A stretch of DNA of 64,000 bases, taken from positions 23,743,068-23,807,067 of the forward strand of contig NC_090952.1 of NCBI RefSeq assembly GCF_040807025.1, given 5' to 3'. Shown piece after piece: positions 1-12,085 of the stretch (the first letter of the stretch is position 1; every line of letters begins with the position of its first letter). A program made the position numbers and the translations under genes. The notes below the pieces were generated by a model that was given only the letters and a program-made list of their open reading frames with translations, ran no database searches and had not been told where the DNA came from. The DNA is from Struthio camelus. Lineage: Eukaryota; Chordata; Aves; Struthioniformes; Struthionidae.

Positions 1-1067
1 AGTCAGTAGCATCTTAAAGCGTCCTTTGCTTTTTGTTCTCGGTCCTGAGGATTGCTGTGTTTTAGCCCTTCCACACTGCCTATCTGGGCTTTGCTGATAT
101 TCTTCCTTGTCCCAGGGAGGCCAGGGGGCCTCTGACTTACTGGTCAGCAGGTCTTTTGTAACCACTGATGGGATTGTCACAAGGTTTTCCCCGTTAATGT
201 CATGCTCCACTGAAGTGTTAACTCTGGTAGATCAAAACTTTTATAGTAGATGTTTTCTGGACTGGAGCTCCCATATGCTTTGTCTGCAAGTCCCTGTATT
301 GCAACACTGCTACGCCAGGGGTGCACGATCCTTTCACATTGCTGCTCTCCAGTGCTTTGATGGTGTGGGCAGGGAATGGGATGAGCAGGTTGAAAGTGCT
401 GTAATGAACATATTTTGCACACACTTATGTAAGGCTCCAGTAATGCGGAGATCTTCAGTTCCTCAAACCAGGAGGTATTTGGTGAGCACGGCCTTGTGCT
501 GGCTCTGGATTTAGGGGGAACATTTGTGCTTGCCTGGTTTTCTTCACTCCTGCACGTGTCCTTGCAGTATGTGGCGAGCAGACCTGTTTTGCTTTGCTAA
601 ACACCCACTCTGAAGCTTAGCTGGTTTTCTTTGGGAGTAGCTCTTCACTAAGCCACTTCCCCTTATCTTTCTTGGTTTGTTCCTGGGGCACCTGATAGTT
701 GTGTTTTTTTGGTCTTTCCAAGCATAGGGTTTGTTGTAGAGTATTGGGAGGCGCTCTGAGACCAGGGCTGGGCAGAGGGTTGACAAGACGTTCACTAGGC
801 TCTTCTGGCTTATTCGTCTTTTCCATCGGTTGCCATCAGCTGCAGGGAACTGCACTCAGGGACCAAGTCGGTCTCTTCCAGTCCTAATGCCTGTTACGCA
901 GGTTTTGCATGGGTGAAATCTGCCTCGCTGCTGGGAGCCCGGACCTCATGTGGGTCTGTGCTGGTGGTTTGTTCAGAGATGGGTCTCGAACGCAAGAGCA
1001 TCTTTGTTTTCTATGGTTGTTGTTTTCTATGGTGTTTTTCTAACCAGCTTTCTCCTTCTGCTTTCAG
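1..1067 (+). other. GPC3: GPC3 last intron (3' part)
   Basis: Non-coding sequence upstream of the GPC3 terminal exon. It ends in a typical vertebrate 3' splice site: a CTAAC branch-point candidate at 1040-1044, then a pyrimidine-rich stretch and TTTCAG ending at 1067. Open frames in this stretch are short and have no recognisable content. The intron starts outside the window. Confidence 0.85.
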
Positions 1068-1243
1068 AACTGGCCTATGACCTGGATATCGATGATGCCT
1101 CTGCAAACAAACAGCTTCTGAATCATCAAAGCAAAGACGGTGCCGTGGTTGCCAGCAGTGACCCTGAAAGTCCGGCCCTGCGCCTAGGCCCTGCTGCTGT
1201 TGTTGCCCTGGCCGTGCTGCAGATGCTAGGCCACGGGCTGTGA
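1068..1243 (+). CDS. GPC3: Glypican-3, terminal coding exon (C-terminus, GPI signal)
   Basis: This is the last coding exon of glypican-3, a GPI-anchored heparan sulfate proteoglycan that restrains Hedgehog signalling and modulates Wnt and growth-factor signalling at the cell surface. The exon opens in phase 1: its first two bases complete a Glu codon begun in the previous exon. It then encodes LAYDLDIDDA, nearly identical to the LAYDLDVDDA stretch near the C-terminus of mammalian GPC3 (family knowledge). About 45 further residues follow, ending in a small-residue/hydrophobic tail (LGPAAVVALAVLQMLGHGL) that fits a GPI-attachment signal, and a TGA at 1241-1243. SSDPESPA just before the tail could hold the omega site (inference). 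Between the conserved motif and the tail the sequence is unlike mammalian GPC3. The acceptor AG is at 1066-1067. Upstream exons lie outside the window. The gene identity is well supported, and GPC4 follows downstream in the expected order. Confidence 0.9.
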
Positions 1244-1396
1244 CCGGCACCTACAGCAGACGTGCTCGTTGATCAGCGTCTTTCCATGCCTTTTTTTTAA
1301 TGAGGAAAACATTCTGAACCTCTCTTGAAATATATGCACATTTCCAAAGACAGGGCAAATGACTTGGGTTGTTTTTATAAAATAATATGATATCTT

Positions 1397-1424
<28 letters not shown>
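1397..1424. repeat. (CA)14 microsatellite
   Basis: Uninterrupted CA dinucleotides, 14 copies, inside the probable GPC3 3' UTR. It is likely length-polymorphic. Confidence 0.95.
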
Positions 1425-1429
<5 letters not shown>

Positions 1430-1440
1430 CATTTGGTCGT

Positions 1441-1500
1441 GATAAACTAGGAAATACCTAACAGTGCTTTGATAAACTAGTAAATACATAACAGTGCTTT
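1441..1500. repeat. 30-bp tandem duplication
   Basis: Two adjacent 30-bp copies (1441-1470 and 1471-1500) begin GATAAACTAG and end ACAGTGCTTT. They differ at only two positions (G/T and C/A). The near identity suggests a fairly recent duplication, about 35 bp upstream of the candidate GPC3 poly(A) signal. Confidence 0.95.
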
Positions 1501-1535
1501 TTAAAGATAATCCTGTTTAATATAAGAAGGTTGAT

Positions 1536-1541
1536 ATTAAA
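1536..1541 (+). terminator. GPC3: Candidate GPC3 poly(A) signal, ATTAAA
   Basis: ATTAAA is the commonest variant of the polyadenylation hexamer. It is followed by TTGTGTTCTT, a GU-rich downstream element, and sits about 290 bp after the stop codon. This is the best placed candidate for the GPC3 3' end. Confidence 0.55.
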
Positions 1542-2540
1542 TTGTGTTCTTAGCAGATTTTGAAGACTGAGGTCTCCATCACTGTTAAGTTGAAGTGCAT
1601 ATTTCATCTTGAGTTGTTTGAATGTGCATGGGGTGAAGAACACCTACGATTTATTATATACTCTCAGCAAATACCAGGCCCCTGTTCCTCGTTGACTTAA
1701 TACAGATTCTGTCTGTAGTTCAAGTGTTTTTTGTACTTACTTCAAATTCGAGACTCACCCCTAGGAATCTGGCCAGACACATAATAAGGAGGGTGTGTGA
1801 AGATAGGAGAGATAAGGTTGAACATAGGGTGTGAGACGAGCTGCTGCGGAAGAGGAAGTGCCATTCGCTGAGCTTGCCAGGTGTCAGGTACTCGCAGGTG
1901 CCAGTGTGGCCCCGCCACAGCCAGCCCTAACCACCTCCTGGCTCCTGCGAGCACCGGGTCCACCCTCCTGCCGGCCCGAGCCTACAGCCACGACATCCCA
2001 CGCCCAACACCTGGGAGTGCTCCAGTTCCCAGGTAGGCAGGAGACGGGAGGACCCAGCATGAGAGCCAGGGCAGGGGACGAGATGTCTCTTGAGGTTGCT
2101 GCTGTTGGAGACTGGGCATCTTTCCTCTCCCTGTGCTCAGCCTCGGAGCCGACATGACTGCAGGATAAAGGATGCACAAGTCAACGCTACTGCTGCTGCT
2201 GGAGCAGATTGTTTTGGGACACGCTGTCTCGGATGCATTAACTCCAAGGCTGGACGCGGGATTGGCATGACTCCGAAGAGCTGTGCCGGCAGCAATGGTC
2301 GCCCGGGGCCGGCTGCGCTCCCACCGCGGTGATGCACGCCTGCAGCGGGTAGCTTGCAGGCTGTATCACCCCTTGCTACCTAGCTGGGTCCTGCAAAGCC
2401 CTCCGACTGCAGACAGCCAGGTTCCCCCCCAGCTTCCCCAGCAGCAGTGCTGGGGACCTGGCAGCTCGCACAGCATCCTGATACAATGGCAGATGAGACT
2501 TTTGTTCAAGTGTTTTTTTGCATGTTACTTTACTTAAACT

Positions 2541-2546
2541 AATAAA
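2541..2546 (+). terminator. GPC3: Alternative distal poly(A) signal, AATAAA
   Basis: A canonical AATAAA 1.3 kb after the GPC3 stop, preceded by T-rich sequence. The downstream GU-rich element is weak. It could give a longer GPC3 3' UTR, or be a chance hexamer. Confidence 0.35.
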
Positions 2547-5500
2547 GGTCCGTCGCTCTATGAAGGGTGCCCTGGAAGTCACCTATGGTCTGCGCCATGC
2601 TGGAGCGGGCAGCCTGGGCAAGGCCACCAGTGCCCGGGGCTCGGTCACGGCGGAAGGGCTTGGGATAGAGTCTGATTAAACGCATGGGCTGGGGCCAGGG
2701 AGTGTTTGCTTCGGTTCCAGGCCAAAATGGTTACATATTCCAGTTCAAGATGCTGCCTTTACTCAAGTGTTTGTATCTGCAGTATCTTAAGCTGCAGTGT
2801 GTGTACATATGCTTGCACACACTCACATGCACACACGTGCACGCTTTGAATGTTTTTGTGCCTCAGAACCTTTAAAAAAGCTACTTTATGTTTGGGAGAA
2901 AGTACATAAATCTGAACCTCACAATCAAAACAGTTTGGAGAGTAGAAACTTGCCCAGTTCTTACTTTGAAGTGATGGGTCTGATCTCACTGCCTCTGATT
3001 TAAAGCGTTGTGACTGTCTGCAGTGAAATGATTCACAAGCCATGCCGGAGAGAGAGGAGAGCGGGCTGTTCATCCGGCTTGTCTGTGTGCGGGGAAGTTA
3101 ACTCCCAATTAACTACTGGGGACGGAAAGGAGCAGACCCAGGCTAAGCTCCGGTGTTACCTGCTGATTAACAGTCAGAGAGATTTCCTTTGGGTGTTAGA
3201 CCTCTCGTGTTCAATTCGTTTTGGGGTGAACATCTTGGGGGGGTTGAGCAGTGCTGGTGCCACCCCAGTATTCACTTGATGGCAGCACAACATTTGCTTG
3301 TCGGAGCAGTTGATTTTTCCACATCCGTGCAAGCCTGACACGCTCTGTCGGCGCTCGGTCCTACACAAGACGTGACGGCTTATTACTCTTTCCGTTTAAT
3401 CCGCTTTTTCCATTCTGTCGTTCACCACTGAGCAACGCTTGCTTTGTTTTGACCTTCTGTCAAGGGGAATATTTCATGTGTTAGTGAGTCAAATTACAGG
3501 TAACTCCGTCTCCCAGCATCGCTGCTTGCTAGGGCATCCTCGAGCCGGAGGGTTCCTCTTCGGGCCGGGGTGACGGGATATTTGTTGGCAGAGGCGTTTC
3601 TTGACCTTCTTGCTGTTGGCACAGATCTCCCCATTGTTTCTTCTCCCTGTGCTGCAGCCGTGTCTGCCCATGAGCCTCGGCTCCACCAAAGGGAATATTT
3701 CATTAGTCACTTGAATTCCAGTCGCTTCTTCCCTTCTGATCGTTTCCTTTCATCCCTCTGGAGGTGGAAATGGGGCGTTCGGTCTGTTCGGAGCGTGTGC
3801 TATGTCTGCCCCGTCACATAACTCCGGTGCCAGCATGGCAGACCTTGTCAGAAATATTCGGGATAGTGTTTTTTTCTTTAGATAAGTAGCAAGGCAGCGT
3901 GGTGCGTGGCAGCAGCTTTTCAGCAGTGAGCATCCGCTGTGATTTCTCTCTCAGGAAGCCAAAGCAGACCGCACCTTGCTGTATATTTTATAAAGCCTGC
4001 CTGGTTTCCCCACTCTGCATCACTGCAACGTGATGTTAATACGTGCCAACAGCAAACCCCCCTGTAGCAGGCTGAGCCTGTTCTCCTATTGCACGGACTC
4101 GCCGGTTAGCAAAGCTACGTCGTTTGAGACTTTGTTATGGTAAGCGATCAAAAAAACCAGTCCTCAAGTCCCCTCTCTGCCATGTTTCTAAAGTAACACG
4201 TTATAACCTGAGAAGAGCTGTTGAATTGTATCTTGCGGTGGATTTGTGCGGGTGTGTTTTAACAGGGATTTTTTGCAATAGTTTATATGCTTTGTGCAGG
4301 ATTTCCTTTGGTGGCCCTAGCCACTGGGGTGAAGTAAAGCAGTTAGGCATCATTTCATGATCACGTTGGATGAAATATGGAATAATTGTTCCCTGTTCAC
4401 TTCTCTGCACCACCCTGCTTTTTGTGACTTGTATTGTGGTGGGGTGAGAGGTCTGTCAGGAGCCGGGACCATCACCACCCTGTACGTGTGCACCTAGAGC
4501 TCTGCTTCTTCTTCCAGAGCTTGCACATTTAACTGCTAGTGCACTATCAGGATGGCTTTAATTTTTTCTCTCCTAGAATAAGAAGATAGTGTCTTTGCCA
4601 GCTCCCAAGAGCTACGCTTACCCACAGCTTCTGCAAAATCCCATTCAAGAAGGAAGAAACGGTTTTCTGAGCAATCAGTGGCTGGTTTTGGAGGCTCTGC
4701 GGACATTTTAGAGTTATCATACAGAGTCAGCATCTCCTCCAGCATTGAACACGTGCACCGGACAGCCCCTGAGAGCGGCATTGCAGCGCAGGAGCTCCCT
4801 TGGTGCCCAGGAGCAGGAGACCTGTGTCACGGGGACCCCCGTGCTGCGGCCGGGCTCGCGGTGCTGTGACAACGTGGTGGCGTGGCTCTGACACTGACGG
4901 TGGCCTACGTTGGGCCAGCCAGGCGCGTGGCCAGAGTAAATACCTGTCCAGTTTTCCATTGGCAGGAGAGCAAGCAGCCAAACAGAAGGGTTTGTATCAG
5001 GGAGGTGCTTCTCTAGAAAACTCCCAGCCCTGCAGCGAAACCCGAAGGCCGGTCCCCAGCCGCTGCTGGAGCGGAGCTGCTTTCTAATCCTGGAGCATCT
5101 CCACGTGCAGCGCCTCCTGCTTGTCCTTGGCCCTGCAGCTCCCACCGGCACCTCCTGGGCTCGGCGTTTTGTGCGGTTTCTGGCAAAAGGAGCAGTGGCC
5201 TGGGGGAATGGCTCCAGCCTGGAGGGTCCAAGCCCTTAACCTCTGCCGACACGCAGGGCCGGACGGTGCTGCGCCGCGCGCAGCGGCAGCGCGTCTCGGG
5301 GCGCCTTTGCAAGCAGCCTTGAAGAGGTGGCGAACTCGGCAAACCCGGCACCTTTTCCTCGTGTCCGAGGATGGTTACGAGATTCAGGCATGTGCTATCT
5401 GCGTGTAATGTATTTACGTACTAACTGTGCATCAAATTATAATTTAAAAGCAAAATATTTTTGTTGGATGAGAAATCCCAGTTCATTAATCAATCAGCTA

Positions 5501-8500
5501 ATCATCTAGTGCCTGGAATGTTATAATCTAACGCGCTCAACAGCTGCTGGAAACAGCTGGTGCTTATGGCTCGGGCTTTTTTGAGAAGTGAAATCTAGAG
5601 CGCCTCGGTTTTGTTTTTCAGGACAGTTTTTCAGAATTGCTCATTCGTTTCCGTTTTGCGCCGGGCTCGAGCGCTGTGGAGGGCTGACCCAGCAGGGCCG
5701 GATGGGGGGATGTCGGGCTGCATCGGTATCTACAACACTTTGTACGGAGAAAAAATGCCGCTTGCGCAGGGCAGCCAGAAAGTGCGAGTAGTGTCGATGG
5801 CCATGAGAGACGCACGGCCAAAAGGAGCATCTTGTGGGAGGACCTGGTGTGGCTCTCGCTGCTCGGCTGGATGGGCTCAAGTCTGCCTTGGCATACGAGG
5901 TGGAAACCCCCGGAGGGAAACTGAGCCCGTCTGGAGGGAGGGTGCCACCCCCAGCCCCGTGCTGTCCGCACCGCTGCTGTTCCTGCGCGCGGGGCAACCC
6001 GCTTGAGCGTACGAAGACCATTTATAAAGGCATTATGAGGCCGCTGCCAGCCACAGCGTGCTCCCTGGCAATTGCAGCTGCCTTTATCAGGATTGTAATG
6101 TATGTTGATTCTATTTCTTTTACCCACCTAGGAATGTACTTGCAGATAGGACTAGTGGTTCCCATTATTTTCCCATGGAAGCAGGATTAGCTTTTACAAA
6201 AAGTTGCCCTCTTTTTTGGCTGTAGAACTGTCTTTTGGCCAGCTGCTATATAAAGTGCTATAAAAGCTCCGAAGAGTGTATCTGTTGAATGTCTGCCGAA
6301 TGCCACGTTGAACATAGAGACGTTGCACTGTCTGACCTCTTTGGGCAGTCACTGACTGCCAGTCAGTCCTAAATTAATAATGAGCTTTAGCATGCATTGG
6401 GTGCAATTCCCTCTATTAGAAAATCGTGAGCTCTTGCTTGTATCATGACGGCTACATGTGTCTGCGGTGCTGAGACCTGCACAACATAGTTTACCTTTCT
6501 GCTTTGCAGACACAGTTGCTGAAGGTGTCATTTGTTTTTCTCCTCTGGTTTGATTCAGTAGCACATCTGGAGCCTCTCTGGGCTTTCTGACTAGAAGAGA
6601 GATCCCTCTGCAACCGCTGTCTTGAGCCCTGAGCCACCAGTAGCTGCAAAAGCAAGAGCAGGGACTTTAACGTTGAATACCATCAGCATCCTGTTTGCAA
6701 ACACGGTTCTTCCCCAGGTCCTTCATAACTAGAAATGTTAGTGTTTCCTTCATGTGAATAATCCCACCAGGTCTCAGTAATCTCGGTTATATCCGATTTC
6801 GTCTCACCAGTGAGACTTTCCACTCCTTGTTTCTCACATAGACTGAGGGAACTGGGGAAAAAAGGCTATTCCCGACCGGTCGTCCTGGCCGCCTTGGTTC
6901 AGATGTGCTCCTCTCTTGGTGTTCCTGTCCCTACGTGTCCCGGTGCCAGCCTTGCCCTGCCTGCCCCAGCACGTGGGGGATGTGGCTATCCAAGGGGTCG
7001 TCGTTAGCTGTCACTTCCGTGGTGGGACCTGCACTGGCACAGATGGTCGGTCGCATAGTCAAAGGACAAGTCCTAAAGGATGTCTCACCTAAGCAAAACC
7101 ATCTCCAAAACATCAGGTTTGGTTCACAAGCGCTTTTCATTGACAACGGTTTTCATGGCCTTTACAGCAGTGCTGCAGCTTAATGATTGACAAACGCTGC
7201 TAAAGTTTTACCAGGTTATGAGCCATTAGCCCCAGAATCGGGTATCGGTGCCTGGAAACGCAGCGCTTTTTAACACTAGCAGCGATAGCTCCTTAGCTGG
7301 GGGGTGACTGGTGGTGTCATCGGAATTAAAAATCAAACTTGTGCTTTATTTATTGTTTTAGCCTGCAATGCCAGGCCGTGTGCCGCGGGCCGGGGAGGGG
7401 CGCCTGCAGTGCTGTTCAGGGAGACAAAACCTCTCTCCGTCCCTGGGAGACTTTCCTGAAAGGATAAGAAATAAAAGGAGGGTGCAAGTGTCTGTGCGAA
7501 GAGAGGCGGTGGGTTTTGCGCGGATCAGGTAGCTGACTCCAGCCCGCTGCTTGTTCATGGGAGACCTGACTAAGAAGTAAAAGCGAAAAAAACCCTGACT
7601 AAATAAGCTCGTCAAAATGTTTCTGGAGGACATTCCCTGGAGATGAGGTAACTGAAATTTTGATATAGGCAGATGAAGCGATCCTGGCATGTTTATACAG
7701 TCAGTGAATTTACTGCATTCAGAAAACAGAAAAGCAGTCGGTATTAATCAAATACGGTTTATTTTGTCAAACATTGTATCCTTTTGAAAATAAACATCTT
7801 AGCGTTGTTTTGCTGAGAGCGTGCTAGGATCTGAAGGACACGTCCGTGCCTTCTGGGCTGCAAAGTGCCGTTTCCCACAGCCTTTATTGCTCCGTTAATA
7901 ACACTGCACCGCAAGCGTCCGCCTCGCGCCCAAAGCGTGGCTCCCATGCAAAAACACGCCTCGGCCCCCTTGCAAACGCTCCCGGCCATGTGGCTACAGC
8001 TGGAAAAGAGGGGAGGAAAAAATACGTGGTGCTGTGGGGTTTTCCTCGGCGTTATTTCTGATGCGCTTAGGTGGCTGGAAGGACACAGATGGCTTTTCCT
8101 GATTCCCACACCATGTTCCCGCCATTGGGAAATGAACATTTTCATAGCAAAAGTACATGCCTAAACCCTCTTGGTTTTGTGGCTATTGCCTCCCTTGTAA
8201 GAGCATAGCAGAGGTCATAATATCTGCTTATAATGAGTCAATACATTCGGGGATCTTTGCCAGCAGTTTTTGTTTGCTTTCACTGTCCTTTTTTTTCCTG
8301 TTAGTAATGCATAGAAACTCTGCACATCCAGAAAGAAAACAACTGCTGGATCTGAGCGGGAAGGGGGCAGAGTTGCCCTTCAAATTCAGCTCTCTGCAGG
8401 CCAATCACCAGAAAAAACCCAAACCCCCTTCTGCAGCAGCCTGCGTCCCTTCAGTGTCATATTATATTACCGTCTTCCATGTTAGCAAATGGGAAAATAA

Positions 8501-10800
8501 ACACTGGGTGGATAGCAAAGCAAGAGGCCTTTTAATTACAGATGTTAAGGAGAAGGACATTTGTGTACATTCCACCAAGACGCGGATTACAGCGGCGACC
8601 TTTCCCGTGGTGTGAAATCAGTTTGTTGAGGAGCGCCGGCATCTTGCGTCAGTGCAAGCTCTGCCAGACGTTTCGTTGCCCCCGTTGTTTATGGTTAACG
8701 TTGAACGATGCCTCTCGAAGCTGGATCTCGGCAGCTGACCGTGTTTTCTGAGAACTTGTCATCTGGACTTTATCTAGCAGAATTCCTAGCATTGGGTGTA
8801 TTTGTTCCCATTTGCAGCGAAAACAATGTTTTCTGAAAAAAGAACAAACATGAAGGGAGGGTGATGGCGTAAATGACTCACAACATTGATCTGAAACCTG
8901 GAGAGCGATCCAGCATTTGGTGCAGGGTGCCAGACAGGCGGCTCGGCGACAAACGTCCCCTGAGCGCGGGAGCTGGCGCAGACGCTCAGCAGGGCAGGTG
9001 CCCTGGGAGAGCCTGGGCAAGGCTTCCCCGTTGGGCTAATGGGTTTGAGACTGGCCTTTTCCATGAGGTTGCTGGCCACGAGCGGCCTCCCAGGACCACA
9101 TCGGAAAAGAGGGACGTTATTTCCAACCCACCAAGGTGCGGTGCTGTCTTGGTCCTTGCAATCTTTCTGGTAGGGCCTTGTCTTGCTCGACGCGAATAGG
9201 TATTGTGCCAAACGCACGACTGGATAGCTCTTCGCTGTTCTGCTCCCGGTGAGACTGATACCCTCTTAAAAACAGGAGGGCGAGGAGACACAAGCTCTCA
9301 CGCGAGTGTCACCAGCCTCTGGTGGCATCACCTGCAAAGGACTTTCTCATCAAACCCACCTTGCTGTATCCCAGAGAAAGACGAGGCTGAGCCCTGAAAC
9401 CAAGGTGGCCCATTAAAGCCCTTGCAAGCGTTCCCATCAGATATTCCTTGCCCTGAGGGCCAGCATGGACCAGGCAGAAGCTCTCTGGCAAAGGCGCTAA
9501 TTGGCCCGGGTAATTGCCGAGGGGTCAGACCGAGTCCAAGGGTGGACACTGATTCGGTAATGAATGAGTGAGTGATGGCAGTGAGCAGGCTGTGCCATGC
9601 ATGTGGCCAGTAGCTCCTTCCTTAATTACTGCTTCTTCTCAAGTTACAGCACCGGAAGAATTACGCAGCGGTGCTGCCCGGCTGACGCTGGCTGCTCCAT
9701 GCAAGAAGCACGTCCTTTGCACGTGGTCGAAGCCGTGTCAGAGCAGCCGCGCAGGGGCCGCCTGGGCTGATACACACAATCCTTTCATTGTGTCCAGCCA
9801 GTCTGGGGAAGGCTTCTGCGTTTTGTGTCATCGGTCAAAACGTCAGCACGGTTATTTTGCCCACAGAGCAGCCCCCGAGCCGTACCTTGGAAGCAAGGTT
9901 TCAAACATCTGGCTCCCTTCTTGCGACACGCTTATCTCATGCCGGTCTCCGAGGCTGATGCTGGCTGTGTTGTTTCAGGTGAGCTAATAACCCGGACTAG
10001 CGGGTGCGTGGCTCCGAGCCCGACGCGTTTAGATGCTGAAGGCCTGGGTCCCTCTTCTCTAGGGTCGTCGTGGCACCAGGGCAAGAGGCAGAGCTTGCAG
10101 CGAGGTGTCAGGGTGTGGACGAGGTGCCAGACCCCAGATTATCGCCAAAGACGCGTTTTGTTGCGATGGGAGCGGGAGGCCGGGTGGTGGAGCGGTGCTG
10201 AGCCCTCCCTCCCAGCCCTGGTGAGGAGGATGCAACGAGCTTGGCAGTTTGGGCAAGATTGCCTGGGCGTTTCCAGGAACTGCATTGTGGTTATGCAAGC
10301 CGGACCCTAGAAAAGTAGAAAAAATTTCTGGAAGAACAGAAACTTTTCCTTTTCAAACCCTCTTCTTTTTCCTTTGGCTAAAACTGAATCTGGCTGGAAT
10401 TCTTCCTGTCAACCAGCACTGCAAGGATGCCCCGAGACTTGCCTCCGTCCCCTCCTGGGCGAGGCCTGGAGAGGGTGAGCTGAGATCACCAGTGCCCTGC
10501 GGGGACTCTCCCTCGGCGCAAACACCTTTCAGCGCAACGTTAAATGTCAGGGCTGTGTGTGGGAGCAGCACGAGTGGCATCGTCGGGCTTCGTTATTTTG
10601 GGCTATTATTCAGGGTCCTAAGGGAGCCATTAGAAAGAGAATAAAGCAAATTTGCCTTTGCAATAGAAACAAGATGAGATTTATTACATAGATCGTTCTC
10701 TAAAGTCAAACATATGGGAGGAAAGAGTGGATTAATTTACATCTTCCTTGCAGTCTCTCTCTCGTGCAGCGTGTTAGGCTAGCACAAGATGAAGAGCCGT
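2547..10800. other. GPC3-GPC4 intergenic DNA, proximal part
   Basis: About 8 kb of mixed-composition sequence with no recognised gene, RNA or clear transposon. Open frames are short, have no family-like motifs and lack supporting splice signals. Small GC-rich patches occur, for example near 5230-5320. A degenerate CA/GT-rich stretch lies near 2797-2845. Confidence 0.7.
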
Positions 10801-12052
10801 GTGCCTTCAAGATGCTTGACAAGCGCAGTCGATCCTATCTCTGTTCCAGCAGCGGCAGGACTTTCGTACCTTCCCCATGAGCAGCGTGGCAGAGCCAGCA
10901 GCGCGCGCGGGCGCGTGCCAGCCAGCCTGTCCCTGCTGTCCCCGCTTCCCGCGGCCCGCGTTAATGCTCAGCCCCAGACAGGCGCAGCGCAAGCCCTTTT
11001 GCACTTTGCAGCTTGAGGCAGGACCTAGTTGGAGCCTTTTGGGGGTGTGGAGGGGTGCCTCTTCTTGGCGGTGTGAGCACAGCCCGGCAGGGAGGGCTGG
11101 TGTCTCCTGCTCTGCCCTCCGCCAGCATCCCTGCAGCTCCCCCGAGCCGTCTGGCCGCTCCGTCCCTCTGCCCTCCCTGACTTCACCGTGCTTCCCACCT
11201 TGGCTCAATGCACCTTTCCGTTTTCTCCAGGAGTTCAGGCCCAACCGTTGCCTTTCAGAAGCTGACGACTCTGCCAACTGCCCGCCGCCTGCAACTCCTG
11301 CTTGCTGGCCTGGGGGCCTGGTCGTCGGCACGGGAATATTTCCAGGATTGTTCCAAGCGGGGAAAAACCAGCCAGCTCCCACGCGAGCTGGGGATGCTGG
11401 GAGGGAGGTACCGGGCTTTCCTTGCTCTTTTGCCAGCTAGAGATGTTCCTGCAGCCAGCGAGGGAGAGCCGAGGCCTGGGGTGGGAAACGGGGACCCCCT
11501 TTATCAGGGAGGGCGGCAGTAACGCCTCTTCGAAGGGCGCAGGGAGAGGAGAGCCACAGCTGCAGCTCCTGTCCCGTGCCGCGAGCCGGCCCCCTCGGAG
11601 ACGCCGCTGCGGGGCTGGATCACGGCGGGAGAACGGCGATTCGCTTCCCACCTTTCCCACGGGCTTTGTTTTGAGCAGGGGAAGGCAAACACCTCCCCGC
11701 TGCACCGAGCAGCCGGCGATGAAACCCTGAGACCCGAGCCCGGCCCGGGTCTTGTCCCTGGCAGGGCTGCGTCTGCTTCTGTATGGCAACATGGGCACTT
11801 CCCCAGCCTGCTACCAGGCTGCTCGGAAGAGGAAAAACCCCATCGGTGTAACGCTCGCTTCCCCGCGAGCGGCGCGGCCGAGACGGACGGAGCGGACGGG
11901 AGAGCGAGCCGAGCAGCGCCGGGCAGCGGCGCGCTGCAGCTTGCGGACAAACGTGCGGCCGTCGCGTATCTGCTGGCAGAGGAATAAACACAGACACGGC
12001 TCTTGCACCTTCTAAACGTCACACGTCTGCGGACGGCGAGCGTGGTTATGGG

Positions 12053-12085
12053 ATTTGCATGCTGCTTTATTTAGTATTATATAAG
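12053..12085 (+). promoter_or_regulatory. Octamer ATTTGCAT plus TATATAA pair
   Basis: A perfect POU-factor octamer ATTTGCAT (12053-12060) lies 18 bp upstream of a TATATAA-like box (about 12079-12084), just downstream of a CpG-dense segment. A CGTCAC half-site lies upstream (12017-12022) and GCGTCATG about 5 bp downstream. The arrangement looks like a core promoter for a + strand transcript starting near 12110, but no gene is recognised there. Confidence 0.35.

Larger units (their letters stand above)
1244..1560 (+). other. GPC3: Probable GPC3 3' UTR
   Basis: AT-rich sequence directly after the GPC3 stop. It contains a (CA)14 microsatellite, a 30-bp tandem duplication and, at 1536-1541, an ATTAAA signal followed by GT-rich sequence. 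The implied 3' UTR of about 0.3 kb is short but plausible for this gene. The 3' end is inferred; a second candidate signal lies at 2541. Confidence 0.6.

Noticed and set aside
10807-12022. Several 170-191-codon frames on both strands
   Set aside because: All lie in GC-rich DNA where stops are rare, overlap one another, and have no family-like motifs.
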